64,000 nucleotides of DNA from Paenibacillus wulumuqiensis (GTDB lineage Bacteria; Bacillota; Bacilli; Paenibacillales; Paenibacillaceae): positions 310,001-374,000 of the forward strand of contig NZ_LAQP01000001.1 in NCBI RefSeq assembly GCF_000971965.1, given 5' to 3'. Numbering within the stretch: the stretch's first letter is position 1; each line of letters opens with the position of its first letter. Shown here one piece after another: positions 46,578 to 55,984 of the stretch. The notes beneath the pieces were generated by a model. That model was not told where the DNA came from, searched no databases, and saw only the letters and a program-made list of their open reading frames with translations. The translations under genes and the position numbers were made by a program.

Positions 46578-47961
46578 ACATCGTTTTCTGCAGACTTTGC
46601 CTGAAAGGCAGCGGGAAGAACTGCTATCCAAAGGCATCCCTTCAAGCGAGATGCGCAAAAAACAGCTTTTAAAACTGAAAAATATCATTGTAGAGCGCGA
46701 AAAAGAACTGACCGATGCGCTTTATTCCGATTTGGGCAAACCGGCGTTTGAATCTTTTTCCTCGGAGCTTGCTGTCCTGTTGAACGAAATCGATTATGTG
46801 TGCAAGCATTTGAACAGATGGAACCGATCGACAAGCTCCCGGCACCTTAAATTGGGCTATGTGGAAGTTCTTCGTAAAAAGAGGCATCCGCACGGGAGTG
46901 TATTGATCATCGGTTCGTGGAATTATCCGGTCCAGCTTACCTTGATGCCTGTGATCGGGGCTATCGCCGGCGGGAACTCCTGCGTCATCAAACCGTCCGA
47001 ATACGCGCCGGCAACGGCTGAACTGCTCAAAGAAATCATCAACCAGGCATTTCTACCCGAACACGTTCATGTGGTGACAGGAGACGGACATGTCGCCAGT
47101 CAGCTGACTTCGGCTCCGTTCGATCTGATTTTTTTCACGGGCAGCGGGCAAACGGGCAAGCTGGTCGCCGATCAGGCAGCCAAGCAGCTGACACCGGTGA
47201 TTTTGGAACTCGGTGGGAAAAACCCATGCATTCTTGACGAAACCGGCTTTTCAACAGCTGCGGTCAGGGACATCGTCTGGGGGAAATTCCTCAATACCGG
47301 CCAAACGTGCATTGCGCCGGATACTCTTTTCGTCCATCATTCCGTTTATGAGAAAACGCTGGATGAAATTTCTGCTGCGCTGTCCGCTTTTTACGGCGAG
47401 CAGCCACAAGCAAGCAAGGATTATGGCAGAATCTGTACCGATGCCCATTTTCAAAAAGTGGTTGAATTTATCGACCAGGGTACGATTCGGTATGGCGGCG
47501 CACATGATCAAGCCGATCGGTTTATTGCTCCGACCGTATTAACGGATATTGAGCCGGGAAGTTCGGTTTTGGAAGAAGAAATTTTCGGACCTGTTCTTCC
47601 GGTCATTCCCTATACCGATTTGAATTCATTATTATCCAGTGGCAGTCTTCAGCGCGATGCGCTTACCGGATACATATTCAGCACGGATAATAATCGAATT
47701 GAGCAGTTTAACGAATATATGCGCTCCTCGACGATCAGCGTCAATCAAGTGATCCATCATGCCGCAAGTCCCCATATCGCATTTGGAGGAGTCGGACAAA
47801 GCGGATACGGCGCTTACCATGGCAAAGCCGGTTTTCTGGCTTTTAGCTATGAAAAGACGAATGTTCGAACCTATCATTACTTGCGCTTTTCGGGTAAATT
47901 TCCGCCTTATTCCAAGCAAAATATGAAAGCTTTAAAAAAGTTGAGAAAGCGGATTCTGTAA
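46564..47961 (+). CDS. aldH: AldH, diaponeurosporenal-type aldehyde dehydrogenase
   Basis: 465 residues from ATG 46564, with AAAGGG nine bases upstream; upstream in-frame codons (from 46528) lie inside crtP. Class 3-like ALDH: SWNYPVQLTLMPVIGAIAGG, FTGSGQTGKLVA (NAD site), VILELGGKNPCI with the general-base Glu, and catalytic Cys in LNTGQTCIAPD. EEEIFGPVLPVIPY follows. In the staphyloxanthin route, AldH turns the CrtP aldehyde into the carboxylic acid. Its place between crtP and crtN, with a 14-base overlap, supports that assignment over a general ALDH role. Confidence 0.88.
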   Translation: MPDNEHRFLQTLPERQREELLSKGIPSSEMRKKQLLKLKNIIVEREKELTDALYSDLGKPAFESFSSELAVLLNEIDYVCKHLNRWNRSTSSRHLKLGYVEVLRKKRHPHGSVLIIGSWNYPVQLTLMPVIGAIAGGNSCVIKPSEYAPATAELLKEIINQAFLPEHVHVVTGDGHVASQLTSAPFDLIFFTGSGQTGKLVADQAAKQLTPVILELGGKNPCILDETGFSTAAVRDIVWGKFLNTGQTCIAPDTLFVHHSVYEKTLDEISAALSAFYGEQPQASKDYGRICTDAHFQKVVEFIDQGTIRYGGAHDQADRFIAPTVLTDIEPGSSVLEEEIFGPVLPVIPYTDLNSLLSSGSLQRDALTGYIFSTDNNRIEQFNEYMRSSTISVNQVIHHAASPHIAFGGVGQSGYGAYHGKAGFLAFSYEKTNVRTYHYLRFSGKFPPYSKQNMKALKKLRKRIL

Positions 47962-48011
47962 ACAACTGGTATCGAGACTAAGAAAACAGGATGCGGAAAT
48001 GAGGATTTTGT

Positions 48012-49541
48012 ATGAGTAAAAAGGTAATTGTCATCGGAAGCGGGGTGGCGGGGCTCGCTTCTGCTATAAGGCTTCAGGCAGCCGGCTATCAGGTTGAAAT
48101 TTATGAAAAAGGCTCAACGCCTGGCGGTAAAATGAATCGCATTGAGTTGGAAGGCGGATATACATTCGATTTGGGACCGAGCATCGTGATGATGCCGGAG
48201 ATCTACCGGGAAATCTTCGAAGTGTGCGGCCGTGACCCGGATGACTATATTCCCATGGAAAAACTGGATCCGATTTATCGGGCTTATTTTAGCGATATTC
48301 CCGATGAACCTTTTGATATCTCTACTGACATGACCAAGTTGACCCAAACGATCGAAGCGATCAGCGAAGAAGATACAGCAGGCTTTTTTCGGTATTTGCA
48401 TGAAATTTACCAAAAATTCATCATTGCCAAGCATTACATTCTTCCTAGGCCTTTCCGCAAAAGGAAGGACTTTTATAACCTCCCAATGCTGAAGAAAGCA
48501 TTAAAGCTGAAACCTTACGACACCGCAGATAAATTTGTCGGTCGATACATCAAGAACCAAAGGCTGAGACAGATGATTAGTTTTCAAACGTTGTATATAG
48601 GCATTTCTCCGCTAACCAGTCCTTCTTTTTATACGATGATTCCGATGCTTCAATTTTTGTATGGAGTATGGTTTATCAAGGGCGGGATGTATACGATGGC
48701 TCTGTCGATGGAAAGGCTCTTCAAGGAGCTTGGAGGAATGATTCATTACGGCAAAGATGTACAGCAGATCTCTATTCAAAATCAAAAAGCAGAAGGGATT
48801 GTCGTGGACGGACAAAAGATCTCTTCGGATTATGTCGTTTGCAATGCGGACTTCCCGTATGCGATCAAGCATTTGGTACAAGACAAGCCTGCCAAAGGGA
48901 CATATACGGATGAGAAAGTCGACAGCATGCAGTACTCTTGTTCATGCTTTTTGTTGTACCTCGGTATGAACCGAAAGTATGAAGAAACGGATCATGTGCA
49001 CAACTTTATTTTCAATGAAAACCTTGACCAGAATCTGAAAGATATTTTTGACGGAAAAAAACTGACGAATGCTTCTTTTTATGTATATATCGCTTCGAAA
49101 ATGGATTCTTCCCTGGCTCCTGAGGGGAAAGATGGGTTGTATATTCTGATGCCTGTATCGAATGCAAAGGAATCCAATTATGAATGGGATGAGGAGACAG
49201 TCGCTTATTATCGCAGTTACATTTTAAATGAATTAAAGAAGATTCGTGGTTTTGAAAATGTGGACAAGGAGATTGTAACCGAAACCCATATCACGCCACT
49301 GGATTTCAGTTCCAAGTTCAATGCGTATAATGGCGCTACATTTGGTTTGCAGCCCATTTTAAAACAAAGCAATCATTATCGTCCGCAAAGCAAAGCGAGC
49401 GACTGCGAAAACTTGTACTTTACCGGAAGCAGCACGCATCCCGGTGCCGGCGTTCCAATCGTGCTCCTGTCAGCCAAAATCGCCGCTCAGGAATTGATCC
49501 AGGATGATACAGGCGAGCTGTTTGATTATTCGGTGAAATAA
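48012..49541 (+). CDS. crtN: CrtN, 4,4'-diapophytoene desaturase
   Basis: 509 residues. FAD motif VIVIGSGVAGLASAIRLQAAG, GGKMNRIELEGGYTFDLGPS, IVMMPEIYREIFEVCG, FQTLYIGISPLTSPS, WFIKGGMYTMALSMERL, and the C-terminal TGSSTHPGAGVPIVLLSAKI, all as in S. aureus CrtN. It introduces successive double bonds into 4,4'-diapophytoene, giving diaponeurosporene or diapolycopene. GAGG precedes the ATG. The gene lies after aldH by 50 bases and 6 bases before crtQ. It is distinct from CrtP (about 30 percent alike by eye), so the two are not a recent duplication. Confidence 0.93.
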   Translation: MSKKVIVIGSGVAGLASAIRLQAAGYQVEIYEKGSTPGGKMNRIELEGGYTFDLGPSIVMMPEIYREIFEVCGRDPDDYIPMEKLDPIYRAYFSDIPDEPFDISTDMTKLTQTIEAISEEDTAGFFRYLHEIYQKFIIAKHYILPRPFRKRKDFYNLPMLKKALKLKPYDTADKFVGRYIKNQRLRQMISFQTLYIGISPLTSPSFYTMIPMLQFLYGVWFIKGGMYTMALSMERLFKELGGMIHYGKDVQQISIQNQKAEGIVVDGQKISSDYVVCNADFPYAIKHLVQDKPAKGTYTDEKVDSMQYSCSCFLLYLGMNRKYEETDHVHNFIFNENLDQNLKDIFDGKKLTNASFYVYIASKMDSSLAPEGKDGLYILMPVSNAKESNYEWDEETVAYYRSYILNELKKIRGFENVDKEIVTETHITPLDFSSKFNAYNGATFGLQPILKQSNHYRPQSKASDCENLYFTGSSTHPGAGVPIVLLSAKIAAQELIQDDTGELFDYSVK

Positions 49542-49547
49542 AGAAAG

Positions 49548-50666
49548 GTGGCGAATGTTATAACGGCTTTGGACATTATTAAACTGGCGATTGGATTCGC
49601 GGCACTTATAGCCGGTTTCCTCGTATTCTGGTCGCTGCCTGTGCCTCTTTCCTCCTCCAGGAGCGCGAACGGCCTGCCGTTTCTGTCCATCATCATTCCG
49701 GCCAGAAATGAAGAAAGCAGGATTGTGCCTTTGCTGCGATCTCTTCAGGAGCAGCGGTTCACTGAGTTCGAAATTCTGGTTGTGGATGACGATTCATCAG
49801 ACAGGACCGCTGCTGTTGCGGAAAGCTTCGGCGCAAAGGTACTGCAAAACGAAGGAGCAGGAAAATCGTCGGCCTGCTGGTACGGGGCTGAACAGGCCGA
49901 AGGAAGCTGGTTATTATTTCTGGACGCGGATACAAAATTTGAAAGCGCAGACGGATTAAGCAATCTGCTGCAATTCTATCGAGACAAGGGAGCCAGAGGC
50001 ATTACGGCGCTGCAGCCTTTTCATACGGTAGAGCGCTGGTATGAACATCTCTCCGTTATTTTTAACATCATCGTTGTAACAGGAATGAATCTGTTTACCG
50101 TTTGGGGGTCGCGGTTTAAAACGGCTGGTTCGTTCGGTCCGTGTATTTTATGCAATCGCGACGATTATTTTTTGTCCGGCGGGCATAAAAAAATCGAAGG
50201 AGCCATCATGGATGATCTGGCACTGGGAGAGGCGTTTCTTGAACAAAACCTTCCTGTACGCTGCCTGGGGGGGAAAGGTATTATATCTCTGCGCATGTAT
50301 CCCGAAGGCATTGGCAGTCTGATCGAGGGTTGGTGTAAAAGTTTTGCCGTCGGTTCCAAATCGACGCATCCGGTTGTCATGTTCATGGTCATCTTATGGA
50401 TATCCGGCAGTTTCATTGCTGCATCCGCTCTAGTTTCTTCCCTGATAGGATGGAATCCTGCTGCGATCCTGTTGAGCGGGATATTATATGTGCTGTATGC
50501 CATTCAGACAGGATGGTTTGCCGGCAGGGTGGGGAACTTCAAAAAAGCGATTTTTCTTGTTTACCCGATATGGTTTGCGTTTTTTATAGGCATCTATTTA
50601 TATTCCTTTATCAGGGTGAATGTTTTCCGTTCCGTGAGTTGGAAAGGTCGCAAAATCAAAGTCTGA
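49548..50666 (+). CDS. crtQ: CrtQ, carotenoid glycosyltransferase
   Basis: 372 residues, GT2 family: N-terminal membrane helix (about 8-28), catalytic fold with SIIIPARNEESRIVPLLRSL, EILVVDDDSSDRT, LFLDADTKFES (DxD) and DDLALGEAFL, then three to four C-terminal membrane segments and a final SWKGRKI, all matching S. aureus CrtQ. CrtQ esterifies glucose to the C30 carotenoid acid at the membrane. GTG start six bases after crtN; the AAAGG overlaps the start region, so a slightly downstream start is possible. It is the last gene of the cluster; no crtO acyltransferase follows. Confidence 0.9.
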   Translation: MANVITALDIIKLAIGFAALIAGFLVFWSLPVPLSSSRSANGLPFLSIIIPARNEESRIVPLLRSLQEQRFTEFEILVVDDDSSDRTAAVAESFGAKVLQNEGAGKSSACWYGAEQAEGSWLLFLDADTKFESADGLSNLLQFYRDKGARGITALQPFHTVERWYEHLSVIFNIIVVTGMNLFTVWGSRFKTAGSFGPCILCNRDDYFLSGGHKKIEGAIMDDLALGEAFLEQNLPVRCLGGKGIISLRMYPEGIGSLIEGWCKSFAVGSKSTHPVVMFMVILWISGSFIAASALVSSLIGWNPAAILLSGILYVLYAIQTGWFAGRVGNFKKAIFLVYPIWFAFFIGIYLYSFIRVNVFRSVSWKGRKIKV

Positions 50667-50704
50667 ATACTGCGTGATGTAAGCTAATTATTAAATCCAG
50701 TTTT

Positions 50705-50935
50705 TGGGAGACCTCTTGTACACTTTTTGAACGCCTGACGCATCCGGATATCGTGGCTGCACTGCAGCAAGCCGAAAAGCGCAGTGTCGTTCGGATCATT
50801 GCGGATCAGTCGCAGTCCCAGGGCAAAGCTATAACGGAAGCACTGAAGATTCTGGGTAGCAGCGGCGCAGAGATCAAGGTCAATACACATAGCGGTTTGA
50901 TGCATCTAAATGTACCCTATAAGATGACCTTTTAA
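50705..50935 (+). pseudogene. fragment of a PLD-like nuclease gene
   Basis: An open frame of about 75 codons without a credible start reads CTLFERLTHPDIVAAL, QQAEKRSVVRIIADQSQSQG, KAITEALKILGSSGAEIKV, NTHSGLMHLNV. This is the central part of a phospholipase D-superfamily nuclease ending at the H-x-K region. The expected MHLKM..D continuation is replaced by a hairpin sequence and a stop. Both the N-terminus and C-terminus are missing, so it is a remnant. Confidence 0.55.
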
Positions 50936-50960
50936 AAGAGTCCGTCTTGTAGGGTACATT
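50909..50960. repeat. 52-bp near-perfect inverted repeat at the end of the PLD fragment
   Basis: AATGTACCCTA (50909-50919) pairs exactly with TAGGGTACATT (50950-50960). The stem extends inward with G-T pairs (TAAGATGAC against GTCCGTCTTG). There is no T-run. It sits exactly where the PLD homology breaks, which suits a small inserted element or its footprint. Confidence 0.45.
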
Positions 50961-50973
50961 GGAGGTGTACATA

Positions 50974-51429
50974 TCAATTGTGATTTGATTCTTGAAGAGC
51001 ATGAATATCTTCTGGAAAAATGTAAGAGATCAGTTGTTGGAACTTTCCTTGTTGGAACATAGATAATAAAAGTTCCTTACAGTTCTCCTCTGGACCCAGG
51101 TCAAAAATGTTGTTGATAATCCTTAGAACCTCATCTTGTGTAGGGGGCTCTGTTCGAAACAACTCCAGAGAAAATTCATGAGTATCATTCTTTTTTGCAT
51201 TCAAGAATTCTATTTCTTGATTAATTCTACTCGTAAAGATAGAACATGCAAATTCTGCTTTTTCCCTTTGTTGTTCAGAAATCCCGAAACATAATAGCTT
51301 ATGCCAGTAAGGATATTTGAAGTTAGGAGGCATAATTATAGCAAGACGCTTCAAGTTTTTTTCAAGAGAATACATTTTTTCTTGAAGTTCTATTAATTCT
51401 GCATTGATTTTCTCTTCCATATTATCCAT
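50974..51429 (-). CDS. hypothetical cytosolic protein, 151 residues
   Basis: Charged, mostly helical protein with an N-terminal coiled coil (about 1-35, EEKINAELIELQEKMYSLEK) and a basic aromatic patch YPYWHKLLCFGISEQQREKAE. It has no signal peptide, membrane span or motif I recognise. The region is AT-rich compared with the crt genes, as expected for acquired DNA. No clear SD is seen close before the ATG (TAAGGATGG-like, overlapping). Possibly part of a small phage- or defence-type locus, but nothing shows that directly. Confidence 0.45.
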   Translation of the reverse strand: MDNMEEKINAELIELQEKMYSLEKNLKRLAIIMPPNFKYPYWHKLLCFGISEQQREKAEFACSIFTSRINQEIEFLNAKKNDTHEFSLELFRTEPPTQDEVLRIINNIFDLGPEENCKELLLSMFQQGKFQQLISYIFPEDIHALQESNHN

Positions 51430-51540
51430 CCTTATAAGATATCTGTTTTAAACAAATACACTAATCAGAGCTATAACTCCATCGGTAATAGATTCTGTTA
51501 TACCATGATTTTTAGTTACACTATATAGTTTATTATAGAG

Positions 51541-51928
51541 CTATTTGTAAATCCAGTTAGTAGCAAGGTTTTCAAGCTCTAAGGCTTCATCAAAAACGTC
51601 CGCAATATTATGTAAGTTCTTTTTGAAGACAACAGCAGTTTCTGCATCAAAATATTCATTGATTGCTTTTTGTACCCATCTATTATTTGCTCCTGATCTT
51701 AATGCTGAAGAGATACCTTGAATAGCTTTTTTTAGATAAATATCGTTGCCAACCTTGTGTTTCAATTGAATTTTTTTATCCAGCCGGAGATTCAATTAGT
51801 GGAGGCGGGCTTTGAGTTGACGGTGAACTATTGCTTGATGGAATAGAGACAGAATCAGAAGCAAAAGCACTTGAAGAAAACCCAACTAGCATAACAGAAG
51901 ACATAACAACAGCCACTTTTTTTTGCAT
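51541..51928 (-). pseudogene. small secreted protein gene split by a frameshift
   Basis: The minus-strand ATG at 51928 starts MQKKVAVVMSSVMLVGFSSS, AFASDSVSIPS, a clear signal peptide followed by a Ser/Pro linker, and stops at a TAA just after SPPPLIESPAG. One base out of step, the frame continues as LRLDKKIQLKHKVGNDIYLK, KAIQGISSALRSGANNRWV, then about 45 more residues to 51541. Removing one base upstream of 51795 would join them into a secreted protein of about 130 residues. Family unknown. Confidence 0.5.
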
Positions 51929-52097
51929 ATTCGTTTTAAAACATTATTACACATCCTTTTATTGTTATTTTTAATACATAAATATAGTAACGTAGAAGGG
52001 ACGTTGCTTTGATAAATAACTTTTCTACGCATTTTACTTTGAATTACATTTTCTATTACAACCTGATATGGGAGTAAGCTCATAATTAAATTCATCT

Positions 52098-52349
52098 CCC
52101 TATATATGTAGTGAAAGAATTCGTTTTTATAGAAAAGCAAAAAATCTGACACAGGCTCAGTTGGGAGAAATGGTAGAATTACCGCAACCTTATGTTGAAG
52201 ATATTGAGCGTGGAGAGCGTAATATCTCTTTAGATAATTTACAAAAATTTCTAGTAGCTTTACATATTACGCCTTCACAGTTATTTGAAAACTATGATAA
52301 TAAACAAACTAAGGAATTGGCAGACATGTTAAATCGCGTTCAATTGTAA
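52098..52349 (+). pseudogene. XRE-family helix-turn-helix regulator without a normal start codon
   Basis: The HTH_3 domain is complete when read from about 52119: RIRFYRKAKNLTQAQLGEMV, ELPQPYVEDIERGERNISLD, NLQKFLVALHITPSQLF. In this frame no ATG, GTG or TTG lies between the upstream stop and the first helix; the first ATG (52161) would delete helices 1 and 2. Either an ATT or ATA start is used, or the start was lost by mutation. It sits in AT-rich DNA beside fragments. The 630 bases after it, to 52980, show nothing I can support beyond a weak 63-codon ORF. Confidence 0.5.
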
Positions 52350-52980
52350 TGTATTCTTATAATCATTACAGCGGGCTTATTTTATTTAAATATTGGGAGT
52401 ATCAAAACATTAAATAACATCAATAAAAGAATTAAGATGAGCAAGCACTAAATAGTAAAAAAATAGAGTAATATACTTTAGTATTAAAAATACGATATAT
52501 GAGCAATGATTATGGTTATAAGATAAGATCAAATATAACTAACTTCAAATCTTATATACATAATCACAAAACTCGTATTTTGTACATATGTATATATTTT
52601 GCGATTTACACTCTTACTTATAATTTCTCCATCCCAAATTCCTATATTATTTATACATTTTGCCGGATCATCTCTTTATTCATGTTGTAACTCCCTCTAA
52701 ATTATGAGGTTTGAAAACGATAATACTCAATAGCGCTAAATGAGCTGTTGTCCTCCAAATCGTATTCTTAATCTCGTTCCGAGAAAGTACTTGTTAATCA
52801 GAATAAATATTCGGAAGCTAATTTAGTTGTAAACATCATCATTATGTAATCCGTCTTGGGTTCCATTCTGTACTCTCCTAAAGTCTCAAGCAGAGTCTGG
52901 ACTTAGGTTTATTCCTCCTATTTCCATCCACTGTTATACTTCCATTATAATACACCCATCCTTTAAAGGAGTGAAATCAT

Positions 52981-53835
52981 TTGGAATCTTACAGAACTAA
53001 TGACAGAGTAACCAACAAGGAAGACCCGAACATCGTTCATAAATCAAGAAAAGGGCTGCTTGTTTTTTTCGCATGGCTTGTTCCTCTAACATTCCTCAGC
53101 TATGTACTTGCGATCTATGTAGCACCTGTATTTGCGCTTCTACTGATGTGGTCACCAGGATTGTCCTCTCTCCTGACCCGCCTTTTGCTGCGTGAAGGAT
53201 TTACAGATATTTCATTTCGATTTCGAGGTAACTTAACCTTAAAATCAATCCCGTTTGTATTACTTTTCCCGGTGATTATTGGAATACTAGCGTACGGTTT
53301 GGCATGGATAACGGGTCTGGTTGACTTCGTACCAACGGACAACTCCTATATATGGCCGTTAGTGGTAAGCATTCTTTATCAGTTGTCTGTGGGCACATTA
53401 TTCGGTATGATCAGCAGTGCCGGGGAAGAATTGGGATGGAGAGGATATATGCTCAGCCGATTAATAACAGCAGGCGTACCGAAGCCCATTATGACAAGCG
53501 GATTGATCTGGGGAGCTTGGCATATTCCCGCTATTCTGTTAGGCAGTTATTACTCCGGCCCTTCATTAATCTTGTCCATCCTCTTATTTCTGATCACGAT
53601 TAGTTCATTTAATTTTATTATTAGCCAAATCCGCTTAAGCACTGGAAGCATCTGGCCAGCCATCCTGTTTCATGCTTCCTGGAACGCTGTGATTCAGGGT
53701 TCATTTGATGCATCTACCAAGGGAGAAAATGCCTATTTATGGACAGGTGAGTCAGGTATATTGGTTGCACTTATCATGGCATTGGCTGCCTGGATCTTTT
53801 CCAGAAAATCAGGTTTCATGTATCGTACTTACTGA
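52981..53835 (+). CDS. CPBP-family intramembrane metalloprotease
   Basis: 284 residues from TTG, with AAAGGAG about nine bases upstream. About eight hydrophobic segments. The CPBP (CAAX/Rce1-like, ABI) motifs are visible: SSAGEELGWRGYMLSRL (EExxxR), SGLIWGAWHIPAIL (the conserved WxxxH), and LFHASWNAV (third His motif). Members cleave prenylated or hydrophobic peptides in the membrane or give self-immunity to bacteriocins; no bacteriocin genes are visible here. Monocistronic. Confidence 0.85.
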   Translation: MESYRTNDRVTNKEDPNIVHKSRKGLLVFFAWLVPLTFLSYVLAIYVAPVFALLLMWSPGLSSLLTRLLLREGFTDISFRFRGNLTLKSIPFVLLFPVIIGILAYGLAWITGLVDFVPTDNSYIWPLVVSILYQLSVGTLFGMISSAGEELGWRGYMLSRLITAGVPKPIMTSGLIWGAWHIPAILLGSYYSGPSLILSILLFLITISSFNFIISQIRLSTGSIWPAILFHASWNAVIQGSFDASTKGENAYLWTGESGILVALIMALAAWIFSRKSGFMYRTY

Positions 53836-54006
53836 AAGCAATATACAATATGTTGTTAAAATCAACATAAACGATGAAACTGATATACTCCCCTTATAGT
53901 AAAGATGTTGAATTAGGCATATTACGTTTAAATTGGAGTTTATATGTCTATCTCGCGACACTCCCTTATGTCTTATTAACAACTTCACATAAGCTTAGCA
54001 AAAAAT

Positions 54007-54040
54007 AAGCAGCCTGCTCATCTGCAGACTGCTTATTTAT
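54007..54040. terminator. bidirectional terminator between CPBP and GNAT genes
   Basis: AAGCAGCCTGC (54007-54017) pairs with GCAGACTGCTT (54024-54034, one mismatch), with an A-run before and a T-rich run after. It serves the converging genes. Confidence 0.75.
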
Positions 54041-54123
54041 TTTCAAACAACGTTAAATACCGTTATTTGACCATTTATATTCCTTTACTCATTTTCTTGC
54101 CACTGATTCGTATGATTCTCCGT

Positions 54124-54636
54124 TTACATCAAATTTTTCAAATAATCGAATATCGCCTTCGTTTCCTCGTAGGCGACGTCCCCATTGATTGACATCGTTT
54201 CGAACGTTATACCTTCATAATTGGTAACCAGGTAATCCTGAGACTCAAACCCCAAAAGTTGATAAAAACGTCTCCGCTTCATTCGTTGATCATGATTAAT
54301 AAATTTGGGGTGCACCTCTTCAATATTCAGGCAAATTCGATAGCCGGAGTATTTACTCTTTATCTCAGTAATAACGGCTTTTCCGTACCCTTTACTTTGA
54401 TAGCCTTTACCAATTGCCAGATACAATACGTAAAGCATATCTTTCTCTATGATGAGATAATTCATTCCCACCAGCGTGTCATCATCATATATTCCATAAA
54501 ACAAATGGTCGGTATCATTGCTGATCTCTATCAATTTGTTATACGGCACCATCTCTTCTACAGGAAATGAATCCTCATAGATCTTTTTGATCTCATCCCT
54601 ATTCCCGTTATTCACTCTTTTTAATACGATAGTCAT
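54124..54636 (-). CDS. GNAT-family N-acetyltransferase
   Basis: 170 residues with a GNAT core: EEMVPYNKLIEIS, YGIYDDDTLVGMNYLI, YVLYLAIGKGYQSKGYGKAVI (acetyl-CoA loop Q/R-x2-G-x-G), then LNIEEVHP and RRRFYQLLGFES. The substrate is not evident. AAAGGAG stands before the ATG. It lies 58 bases after the MFS gene on the same strand, so efflux and acetylation could be linked in a small detoxification unit, which is inference. Confidence 0.85.
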   Translation of the reverse strand: MTIVLKRVNNGNRDEIKKIYEDSFPVEEMVPYNKLIEISNDTDHLFYGIYDDDTLVGMNYLIIEKDMLYVLYLAIGKGYQSKGYGKAVITEIKSKYSGYRICLNIEEVHPKFINHDQRMKRRRFYQLLGFESQDYLVTNYEGITFETMSINGDVAYEETKAIFDYLKNLM

Positions 54637-54694
54637 ATAGTTCTCCTTTCTCTAGTTTCCAAAAAGATCCCTTTCTTATCCCGGCGGTTAGCGT

Positions 54695-55879
54695 TTAATC
54701 CACCACTGGCTTTCGGACTTTACCTTCTTTCTTTCCATACAACATGTAATACAGCAAAAGCGTAGCCAGTATAATAAATCCCAGTATGGCATACAGACCT
54801 CGATATCCTGCCGCTGGAAGGATCAGACCGATAATAGATGGGCCGAATCCGTTCCCCAGATCATAAAATATAAAGAACGTCGCCGTGGCTAGGCCGACCC
54901 GGTGAGGATCGGCTAATTGGATCGCTATCGTCTGCGTGACGGAAGAGATATTACCAAAACCCAGAGCAACAAGTGCGCCTACCAATAACAGTGTAAAACT
55001 GCTGTTAACTGAACCAAGAAGAAACATTCCTGCTGCATATATAATAAGAGCCGGATATAAAATAATATTAGCGCCTCTTCTGTCCATTATTCGTCCTGTA
55101 AAAGGCCGCGAAATTAAGACAAAAACCGTATATACCATGAAGAAGAAGCTGGCTGCGTCTATTAACCCTAACTCCAAAGCATATATATTTAAATAGGACA
55201 CAATGCCGGAAAAACAAAAGGTCATAAAAAAGATAATAATGGCAATCGGTATGACTTTGGGCTCAATAAAGTCAGAGATTCGTATTCCCTTTTTATTGTT
55301 CTTCACCATCTTGTGCGCTGCAGGGAACTTCAAGAAAAATGCGATTATTAAGCTGAACATTCCAAGCAACAAACTTAAAGAAAAAATCATATCAAAATTG
55401 GAATTCCGAATCAAAACCAATCCAATAAATGGACCGATGCCTGTAGCCAATGCCGTACTGATTGCAAAGTAACTGATCCCTTCCCCTTTTCGTGATGAAG
55501 GAAGGCTAAGCACGACCACGGTACTCACAATGGTAGAGATAATCCCCACTGTAATCCCGTTTAAAAGCCGGGTTAGTATGAGAAAGTTAACATTCAGATG
55601 GACGAAATAAAGTAAAGTGGTAACAATCAATAAAAACAGGCTGGTCATCAATATTTTTTTGGAATGGATTAGACGTCCTGTGAACAAACGACCGACTAAG
55701 GAACCGATAATAAAAATACCTGCGACGATACCCGCCTGCCCGGTTGATGCATCAAATTCCTTAATGACATACAGCGTTATTGTCGCGTTTAACAAAAAGA
55801 ATATTAATGTCATAATAAAATTGACAACTGAAAGAATAATAAAGTTTTTCGTCCACAGTTTAGGATTCGTTGGGTTCAT
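54695..55879 (-). CDS. MFS efflux-type transporter
   Basis: 394 residues with twelve predicted membrane segments. Motif A-like loop GRLFTGRLIHSKKILMTS between helices 2 and 3, RLLNGITVGIISTIVSTVVV (helix 4), a central basic loop (about 195-205) and SRPFTGRIMDRRGANIIL, the motif repeated in the second half. It resembles arabinose-efflux-type drug/metabolite permeases. SD TAGGAG precedes the ATG. Upstream on the same strand is the MBL-fold hydrolase gene, 105 bases away. Substrate unknown. Confidence 0.85.
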   Translation of the reverse strand: MNPTNPKLWTKNFIILSVVNFIMTLIFFLLNATITLYVIKEFDASTGQAGIVAGIFIIGSLVGRLFTGRLIHSKKILMTSLFLLIVTTLLYFVHLNVNFLILTRLLNGITVGIISTIVSTVVVLSLPSSRKGEGISYFAISTALATGIGPFIGLVLIRNSNFDMIFSLSLLLGMFSLIIAFFLKFPAAHKMVKNNKKGIRISDFIEPKVIPIAIIIFFMTFCFSGIVSYLNIYALELGLIDAASFFFMVYTVFVLISRPFTGRIMDRRGANIILYPALIIYAAGMFLLGSVNSSFTLLLVGALVALGFGNISSVTQTIAIQLADPHRVGLATATFFIFYDLGNGFGPSIIGLILPAAGYRGLYAILGFIILATLLLYYMLYGKKEGKVRKPVVD

Positions 55880-55984
55880 AGCATATTCTCCTATCTGCAG
55901 ATTTTCCTAAGGGGTCAAGATGTGATGCGTGATGCGATTTATACTGCACGTTCACTATTCGCAGTACAATTCAAAAACTGCAAA

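Noticed and set aside
51886-52152. Minus-strand ORF of 88 codons
   Set aside because: It overlaps the signal-peptide start of the frameshifted secreted gene and the HTH frame, with AT-rich low-information sequence and no ribosome site.
52499-52690. Plus-strand ORF of 63 codons rich in Ile, Tyr and Asn
   Set aside because: No ribosome site, and the composition is what AT-rich noncoding DNA would give.
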